16,739 bases of DNA, taken from Saprospiraceae bacterium (GTDB lineage Bacteria; Bacteroidota; Bacteroidia; Chitinophagales; Saprospiraceae). Below, piece after piece: positions 12,625 through 16,739 of the stretch. The stretch lies in assembly GCA_027031185.1 (NCBI GenBank), contig JALVEF010000051.1, positions 1 to 16,739 on the forward strand, in the 5' to 3' direction. Position numbers and translations under genes: made by a program. The notes under the pieces were generated by a model, which saw only the letters and a list, made by a program, of their open reading frames with translations, had not been told where the DNA came from and searched no databases. Within the stretch, counting starts at the first letter, position 1; every line of letters starts with the position of its first letter.

Positions 12625-13167
12625 TTGGAGAAGAGAACGCAAAAACTGATTCGGGACAGCTCGCGCGGGGATGATGACGCCCGCCGGGCACTATACCTGC
12701 ACTACCGCAAGCCGTGGTATATGACCTGCCTGCGCTACGCAGATTGCAAAGCCGATGCGGATGACTTCCTACAGGAAGGCCTGATCGCCATTTTCCGCGA
12801 TTTGCATCAATTCGATGCCCGCAAGGGCAGTTTCGGTGCCTGGTCCAACCGCGTACTGATCAATGCCATTTTGCAGTATCTGCGCAAGTGGAAGCGCGTC
12901 CGCTTCCACGAATACGATCCCGCACAAGCCGACCGGAGCACTACCGGGCCAGCCGGCTTTGAAGGCCTCGGGGCCCGCGAATTGATAAGGTTGATCCGCA
13001 ATCTACCGGTGGGATACCGGACGGTGTTTAATCTCTTTGCGATAGAAGGATACCGGCACAAGGAAATTGCCGAGATGCTGGGCATCAGCGAGAGCACGTC
13101 CAAAACCCAGCTCCACAAGGCCCGCCAGTTGCTCCAACAACAACTCGAACACATCCTCCAAAGTTGA
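12625..13167 (+). CDS. ECF-type RNA polymerase sigma factor
   Basis: About 180 residues from a TTG start. Region 2 runs from A-R-R-A-L-Y-L-H-Y through the core-binding D-A-D-D-F-L-Q-E-G-L-I-A-I-F-R-D-L-H-Q-F to W-S-N-R-V-L-I-N-A-I-L-Q-Y-L-R-K. Region 4 has L-P-V-G-Y-R-T-V-F-N-L-F-A-I-E-G-Y-R-H-K-E-I-A-E-M-L-G-I-S-E-S-T-S-K-T-Q-L-H-K-A-R, the DNA-reading helix-turn-helix. No sigma-3 domain is present. The open frame reaches back to an ATG at 12499, with other candidates at 12571 (ATG) and 12595 (GTG). Those extensions cross the 44-bp palindrome and look non-homologous, so a start near 12625 fits the family better, but it is uncertain. The next gene begins 5 bases after its stop, which points to a co-expressed membrane regulator. 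Confidence 0.88.
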   Translation: MEKRTQKLIRDSSRGDDDARRALYLHYRKPWYMTCLRYADCKADADDFLQEGLIAIFRDLHQFDARKGSFGAWSNRVLINAILQYLRKWKRVRFHEYDPAQADRSTTGPAGFEGLGARELIRLIRNLPVGYRTVFNLFAIEGYRHKEIAEMLGISESTSKTQLHKARQLLQQQLEHILQS

Positions 13168-13172
13168 CTGTC

Positions 13173-14546
13173 ATGAAGGACCCATTGTACCAATTTTTCA
13201 AAAAGAAACTCACCCGGGACATTCCCGATGCCGATTGGAATATCCCATCCGATGAAGTCTGGGACAAGGCCAAACCCCACTTCCCCGCTCCGCGGAGACA
13301 CCGCCGCCTGCTCTTGCTCCTTCCGCTGCTCCTCCTGGTATCCGGCGCTGTACTGGGCCTGTGGATCGCCCAACGGCACAACGCCGCCCGCCGGACATCT
13401 CCCCGCCACCCAAACCCGCGACAGGCGGTCACGCCTGCAAACTCTCCCATTTTATCCCACCCCGGAAAAAACGACGGACAGGCCAGTACCGATCCGATGA
13501 TACCCGCCAAGCCCTATCCCAAACCCGAGGCAAACAAAGTCACCCGCGCGGCTGCACTCGTTGCCACAGGAGACCAGGGCGAACCCAAACCGCCACTTGC
13601 GGGCCGGGCACTCCGGACTACCGCTTCGCCGCCCGCCGGCCGGAATCACACGGCAACGGTCAAAGCTACTGCCGCCACTTCACGAGTAGCCCGCCGGCCT
13701 TATTGGAATGTGCTGCATCCTCTGCCGCTGCTTGTCCGGCACATCGCCGCCAAAGCGCCTGTCGTGATACCGGCCCCGGCCCGGCCGGGACGCCGGCACG
13801 TCCGGGCGGAATTATACACCCGGCTGACCGGCGGGACCGGGCGGACGCAATCCACCGCGGCCCAAAACATGCGCATGCCCATTCATTGGCGAGAATATGA
13901 AGCGGGCTTTCGCATCCCTATCAGGCGACACTGGGCTTTCCAAGCCGGCCTTTCCGTGCTACAACTGAAGCAAAACTTCAAAACCAGCACTGCCACCGGT
14001 TATGATCCCGATACCGAACTGGCCATCGGTGGCGGCATGGTATCTGCCCGGCTTCATTTCGGCCCAAAAACGCCGATCGGCACGTATTCATTGGATGCCG
14101 TTGTCGTGCATGCGGCCAACATATCCATGCCTGCAGGCGAGCGCATTGATCTGATGTTTGCGGGAGAGCGCCGACTCCACTATGTAAATGTCCATGCCGG
14201 TCTGCGGTATTCCAAGGCCGTAAGTGAGCGCCTGCATGCCTTTGCCGGTCTGGAGACGGGCATGGGTATTCGCACCGGGGCCGGCCTGACGGCGCACGGA
14301 CAACTCTCCCACAACGGAGAGCCCATGGAGATGGCAGCCATGCATACGACGCCCGGCCACACGGCAGCACGTTATCTCTACACGGTCCGGCTGGAAACCG
14401 GCATCAGCGGCAGCCTGACACGGCACCTGAGCCTTGCGGCCGGAGCGAGCTATACCCGTAGCCTGCGCCCCTTGTACCGCGATGCGGAGACGATCACTCA
14501 CCTGACCGCCATCCTGCCGCAAGTCTCTGTGAGTTATCACTTTTGA
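13173..14546 (+). CDS. Membrane-anchored protein with probable C-terminal outer-membrane beta-barrel; candidate sigma-factor partner
   Basis: 457 residues from the ATG at 13173. Residues 1-44 are cytoplasm-like: a short acidic/basic helix D-P-L-Y-Q-F-F-K-K-K-L, then a D-W-N-I-P-S-D-E-V-W motif. Residues 45-66 form one strong transmembrane segment (L-L-L-L-L-P-L-L-L-L-V). Residues 67-205 are a proline-, alanine- and arginine-rich linker with no recognisable domain. From about 210 to 457, alternating amphipathic strands and a final aromatic strand L-P-Q-V-S-V-S-Y-H-F look like an outer-membrane barrel. I recall this layout in Bacteroidota proteins that follow ECF sigma genes, where the N-terminus occupies the anti-sigma position. 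No zinc-binding anti-sigma (ZAS) motif is visible. It sits 5 bases after the sigma stop. An in-frame TTG at 13164 would overlap that stop and is less likely. Binding of the sigma factor is inferred from context only. Confidence 0.75.
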   Translation: MKDPLYQFFKKKLTRDIPDADWNIPSDEVWDKAKPHFPAPRRHRRLLLLLPLLLLVSGAVLGLWIAQRHNAARRTSPRHPNPRQAVTPANSPILSHPGKNDGQASTDPMIPAKPYPKPEANKVTRAAALVATGDQGEPKPPLAGRALRTTASPPAGRNHTATVKATAATSRVARRPYWNVLHPLPLLVRHIAAKAPVVIPAPARPGRRHVRAELYTRLTGGTGRTQSTAAQNMRMPIHWREYEAGFRIPIRRHWAFQAGLSVLQLKQNFKTSTATGYDPDTELAIGGGMVSARLHFGPKTPIGTYSLDAVVVHAANISMPAGERIDLMFAGERRLHYVNVHAGLRYSKAVSERLHAFAGLETGMGIRTGAGLTAHGQLSHNGEPMEMAAMHTTPGHTAARYLYTVRLETGISGSLTRHLSLAAGASYTRSLRPLYRDAETITHLTAILPQVSVSYHF

Positions 14547-14677
14547 CACCACAGCTGTCCGCCCCCCGACAACTAAGTACCTTTCCGCACGGCTGGACAC
14601 AACCTCCTGCCGTCCCTCCGCACACTGCCTGTGACAGTCCTCCGGACAATTTGAATCATTTCAGTAAAATTGAACAA

Positions 14678-15580
14678 ATGAAAAAAACACTTCTGCTCCC
14701 GGTGATCGCCCTGATGCTCATCACCATCAACCCGTCTTGCAAAAAGGACGAACCAGCCGGCCCCACGACAAAAGACATCACGCTAAACGTGACCGGCCTG
14801 CCAGACCTGGGCAGTGACTACATGTACGAAGGATGGCTCATCGTCGGCGGAATGCCTGTCTCCACGGGCCGTTTTAGCATCACGTCGAGCGGGGCTCTTT
14901 CCCAGTCCACTTTCGCGGTGGATGCCGACAAAGTGGACAATGCCACCAAGTTTGTACTGACCATCGAACCGGCCAATGACTCTGATCCGGGACCGGCGGC
15001 CACCCACGTCCTGAGCGGCGATTTCTCCGGCAATACGGCATCGGTATCCGTCATGGCCGAGCTGGGCGACTTCTCATCCGCTTCCGGCACCTACATCCTG
15101 GCCACGCCGACCAATGGTATGCCGTCCAATGAAAACAGCGGCATTTGGTTTTTGGACATCACCAACGGCCTACCCCCGGCGCAGGGCCTTTTCCTGCCCA
15201 CACTGCCCGCCGGCTGGAAGTACGAGGGCTGGGTTGTCATCAACGGCACGCCCGTCACCACCGGCAAATTCACCAATCCCAAGGCCACCGATGAGTTTGA
15301 CGGGTACAGCGATTCGATGCCCCTGCCGGACGTAAACGGTGCCGACGGCTTCTATCCGGGCGAAGACTTCCTGCTCAATGCACCGGCCGGCTTGACCTTC
15401 CCGACCGATATCGCGGGTGGCAAGGCCGTCATTAGTATTGAGCCGGAGCCGGACAACAGTCCCATGCCCTTTGCCTTCAAACCACTGGTCGGCGACATCC
15501 CGGCCAATGCCACCGACCATGTCAATTACGACATGGCGCAAAATCTCAACTTCGCCTCCGGTACCGTCACCCGGCCCTGA
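14678..15580 (+). CDS. Lipoprotein with two RskA-like (anti-sigma ectodomain-like) repeats
   Basis: 300 residues from the ATG at 14678. Residues 1-20 are a lipoprotein signal ending N-P-S-C, with C21. C-K-K-D-E follows, resembling the Bacteroidota lipoprotein export signal for surface display. Two homologous halves follow. Half one has Y-E-G-W-L-I-V-G-G-M-P-V-S-T-G-R-F (50-66) and T-I-E-P-A-N-D-S-D-P-G-P (95-106). Half two has Y-E-G-W-V-V-I-N-G-T-P-V-T-T-G-K-F (182-198) and S-I-E-P-E-P-D-N-S-P-M-P (253-264). These words match the C-terminal extracytoplasmic domain of RskA-type anti-sigma factors, but no cytoplasmic or membrane part exists here, so it cannot hold a sigma factor itself. It ends the cluster that starts with the ECF sigma gene and is followed by a terminator, so a sensing or ligand role for that system is plausible. 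The 131-base gap before it may hold its own promoter, but I see no convincing one. Confidence 0.8.
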   Translation: MKKTLLLPVIALMLITINPSCKKDEPAGPTTKDITLNVTGLPDLGSDYMYEGWLIVGGMPVSTGRFSITSSGALSQSTFAVDADKVDNATKFVLTIEPANDSDPGPAATHVLSGDFSGNTASVSVMAELGDFSSASGTYILATPTNGMPSNENSGIWFLDITNGLPPAQGLFLPTLPAGWKYEGWVVINGTPVTTGKFTNPKATDEFDGYSDSMPLPDVNGADGFYPGEDFLLNAPAGLTFPTDIAGGKAVISIEPEPDNSPMPFAFKPLVGDIPANATDHVNYDMAQNLNFASGTVTRP

Positions 15581-15615
15581 TCGGCTGACGGCAGCGTAAG
15601 CCATACCTCATCTTG

Positions 15616-15667
15616 GGCCGTGTAGCCGCGATTGCCTATGGGCTCTTGCCGGCACACGGCCTTTTTT
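15616..15667 (+). terminator. Intrinsic terminator of the sigma/barrel/lipoprotein cluster
   Basis: GGCCGTGT (15616-15623) pairs with ACACGGCC (15654-15661), followed immediately by six T. The 30-base interior holds a smaller AGCC/GGCT pairing. It starts 35 bases after the lipoprotein stop. Confidence 0.85.
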
Positions 15668-15748
15668 GTCTATATACCCCAGGCGAATTGCTTGGGGGAC
15701 TCGTTGCGAACAGGTTTGGGACGGGCCAGGGAATGTCGAACAAGGATA

Positions 15749-15842
15749 CTTCGACAGGCTGGTCCGTTGAGTAGTTTCGCTCCTACGGAGCTTGAAATGT
15801 GGGTGTGGCTTTGGGCTACAAAGGTATCGTCCCTACGGAACT
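15749..15842. repeat. Repeat cluster: CTTCGACAGGCT word plus CTACGG hairpins, copy B
   Basis: CTTCGACAGGCTGGTCCGTT (15749-15768) matches the word at about 10649. It is followed by the hairpin GCTCCTACGGAGC (15779-15791) and the GGCTACAAAG...GTCCCTACGGAAC module (15814-15842) that also occurs at 10438-10466. Confidence 0.6.
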
Positions 15843-15910
15843 GTATTGGGCCTTATCTGAAATTCGGCACCCGCGCATCTCTGCGTATTAATTTGTGCAA
15901 CCGACCACTC

Positions 15911-15943
15911 AAACCTATAAGGTTTTGGAAGGCTTATAGGTTT
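15911..15943. repeat. 15-bp inverted repeat (AAACCTATAAGGTTT type), copy B
   Basis: AAACCTATAAGGTTT, spacer TGG, AAGGCTTATAGGTTT. The right arm has two changes relative to copy A at 10397-10429. Upstream similarity to copy A begins near GCGCATCTC (15873 and 10359), so the repeated unit is about 75 bases. Confidence 0.75.
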
Positions 15944-15971
15944 TATCGTATCGATTACACATTCCAGACAG

Positions 15972-16019
15972 CGGTTAGAAGGAAGATTTTGCCGGCGGGC
16001 GCCGGCAAAAGACTAACCG
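15972..16019. repeat. Strong two-tier hairpin (CGGTTAG / TTTTGCCGGC)
   Basis: The outer stem CGGTTAG/CTAACCG encloses an inner perfect stem TTTTGCCGGC-GGGC-GCCGGCAAAA (15987-16010). It is not followed by a T-run and has no gene directly upstream. It is probably another repeat-family hairpin. Confidence 0.6.
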
Positions 16020-16048
16020 GTGCTTCCTGGCAACTGTGCCGGCGGATG

Positions 16049-16155
16049 GGGGCTGAAGCCCCGGTTGTTTTTTGGCACTTTTGTCCGTTGGCTGAAGCCA
16101 ACGGCAAAGTCGGCTGAAGCCAACGGCAAAGTCGGCTAAAGCCGAAGGCAATGCA
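16049..16155. repeat. GGCTGAAGCC hairpins and 22-bp tandem repeat
   Basis: GGGGCTGAAGCCCC (16049-16062) is followed by CCGTTGGCTGAAGCCAACGG (16086-16105). From 16090 a 22-bp unit GGCTGAAGCCAACGGCAAAGTC repeats: two exact copies (16090, 16112) and one diverged copy (16134). The unit is described here only by its start word and period where longer. Confidence 0.7.
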
Positions 16156-16173
16156 GAGCAAGGAAACTATAGT

Positions 16174-16284
16174 CACAGGCTCAGATAATCTTTCCGGTTC
16201 CTGCCGGCCAAAGCCGACAGCAATGCCGAACACCTTCCCGCCCGCCGGCACATCCCTTGTAACAAATAAGAGACGGGTCCGCAT
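16174..16284. repeat. Composite intergenic repeat module, copy B
   Basis: It shares its opening (CACAGGxTCAxATAATCTT) and closing (CAAATAAGAGACGG then TCCGCA) with copy A at 10056-10145. The middle contains GCCGGC words and is about 20 bases longer. The following block up to 16390 has TTGGACC words in a loose tandem (16348-16380) and no gene. Confidence 0.6.
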
Positions 16285-16398
16285 TTACTAAATCCTGACA
16301 GGCTACCGTTGACCTGGGGGCGCTGAGCCTATCGAAGCGGCAGCTTGGTCCTTGGACCATTGACCTTGGACCTTGGACCATCAGGTGTACGTGCGGGA

Positions 16399-16478
16399 CG
16401 ATTCTTCGGTTCTTCGATTCTTCGGTTCTTCGATTCTTCGGTTCTTCGATTCTTCGGTTCTTCGATTTTTCGATTCCT
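16399..16478. repeat. Near-perfect 8-bp tandem repeat, ten units (CGATTCTT/CGGTTCTT alternating)
   Basis: Eight units alternate strictly between CGATTCTT and CGGTTCTT, giving a 16-bp higher-order period. They are followed by CGATTTTT and CGATTCCT. The repeat lies about 50 bases beyond the stop of the S9 peptidase gene. Open frames through it encode only low-complexity N-R-R-I-E-E-P-K strings. Confidence 0.92.
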
Positions 16479-16529
16479 CCATTGACCAGAACCGCCACAC
16501 ATCGGAGGGGATCCACCACTAGCGCCCAA

Positions 16530-16739
16530 TCAAAGATTCTCCAGGATGAAGTTGGTGATTTTAGTAAACAAGTGCAGGCGCGTCGGGCCGCCGTAGATGC
16601 CGTGATTGCGGTTGGTATAGACGTAGGTGTCAAATTGCTTATTCGCCATGACCAGGGCATTGGCCATTTCCGCCGTGTTCTGGTAGTGGACATTGTCATC
16701 GGCCAGGCCATGAATGAGCAGATACTTCCCTTTGAGCCG
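16530..16739 (-). CDS. C-terminal fragment of an S9 family (DPP4/prolyl oligopeptidase-type) peptidase
   Basis: The last 69 residues of a serine peptidase that continues past the right edge. Visible are L-L-I-H-G-L-A-D-D-N-V-H (the catalytic aspartate region of the alpha/beta-hydrolase domain) and R-N-H-G-I-Y-G-G, with the catalytic histidine. These are characteristic of the DPP4 (S9B) group, as is the ending L-H-L-F-T-K-I-T-N-F-I-L-E-N-L. The nucleophile serine and the beta-propeller are outside the window. Family members cleave short, often proline-containing peptides in the periplasm or at the cell surface. No terminator is obvious after the stop; the octamer repeat comes first. Confidence 0.93.
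   Translation of the reverse strand, partial: RLKGKYLLIHGLADDNVHYQNTAEMANALVMANKQFDTYVYTNRNHGIYGGPTRLHLFTKITNFILENL

Noticed and set aside
12415..12642. 76-codon N-terminal extension of ArsR
   Set aside because: It would translate through the promoter, the operator and part of the 44-bp palindrome, and the 122-residue form matches CadC in length and cysteine positions.
14543..14677. Upstream extension of the lipoprotein frame
   Set aside because: It overlaps the barrel gene stop and precedes a clear lipoprotein signal that must be N-terminal.
15632..16117. A 161-codon plus-strand ORF after the lipoprotein terminator
   Set aside because: It starts inside the terminator hairpin and runs through repeat modules with no domain.
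16181..16711. A 176-codon minus-strand ORF overlapping the S9 peptidase end
   Set aside because: It is an out-of-frame shadow of the peptidase that then reads through the octamer repeat; the frame ending at 16530 carries the recognisable peptidase motifs.
1..16739. tRNA, rRNA, riboswitch or insertion-sequence transposase genes
   Set aside because: I looked for cloverleaf-like arms, rRNA-like stretches and transposase motifs in the gene-free gaps and found none that I could support by eye.

Overview
The window looks like a chromosomal segment from a Bacteroidota bacterium. It has moderately high GC, a SusC/SusD pair, and promoter elements of the Bacteroidota type (-33 TTTG, -7 TAnnTTTG). The lipoproteins have a short signal followed by C-K-D or C-K-K-D-E, and ribosome binding sites are weak or absent. 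A Saprospiria-like or related environmental lineage is my guess only; no phylogenetic marker here settles it.

Layout. At the left edge is the tail of a probable uridine-kinase-like P-loop kinase (+). It runs convergently into a class III aminotransferase (-). Upstream of the aminotransferase lie a 176-bp imperfect palindromic element, a nitroreductase (-), and a two-gene rRNA methyltransferase operon (RsmB/NOP-type m5C enzyme, then RlmB; -). Next is a susC-susD operon (-) with a strong intrinsic terminator, a candidate promoter, a LacI-like operator and a shortened copy of the palindromic element in its leader. About 1.4 kb without genes follows, packed with several families of short palindromic repeats. 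Then comes a compact metal/thiol operon on the minus strand: a CadC-like ArsR sensor, a MerT-MerP fusion and a GDCCVxC cysteine-rich protein. The ArsR operator overlaps its own -33 box. Divergent from it, on the plus strand, are an ECF sigma factor, a protein with an N-terminal membrane segment and a probable C-terminal outer-membrane barrel, and a lipoprotein with two RskA-like ectodomains. These end at a rho-independent terminator. The right end is another repeat-rich stretch of about 0.86 kb, then the C-terminus of a DPP4-type S9 peptidase (-).

How the parts fit. The sigma/barrel/lipoprotein set reads as a candidate envelope-sensing unit. The arsR-merTP-GDCCVxC set reads as a thiophilic metal response with no MerA reductase in view. 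The susCD pair has no carbohydrate enzyme beside it, so its substrate is unknown. The most unusual non-coding material is the palindromic element found just upstream of two start codons, a perfect 44-bp palindrome made of two smaller palindromes before the sigma gene, and the shared repeat modules in the two long intergenic regions.
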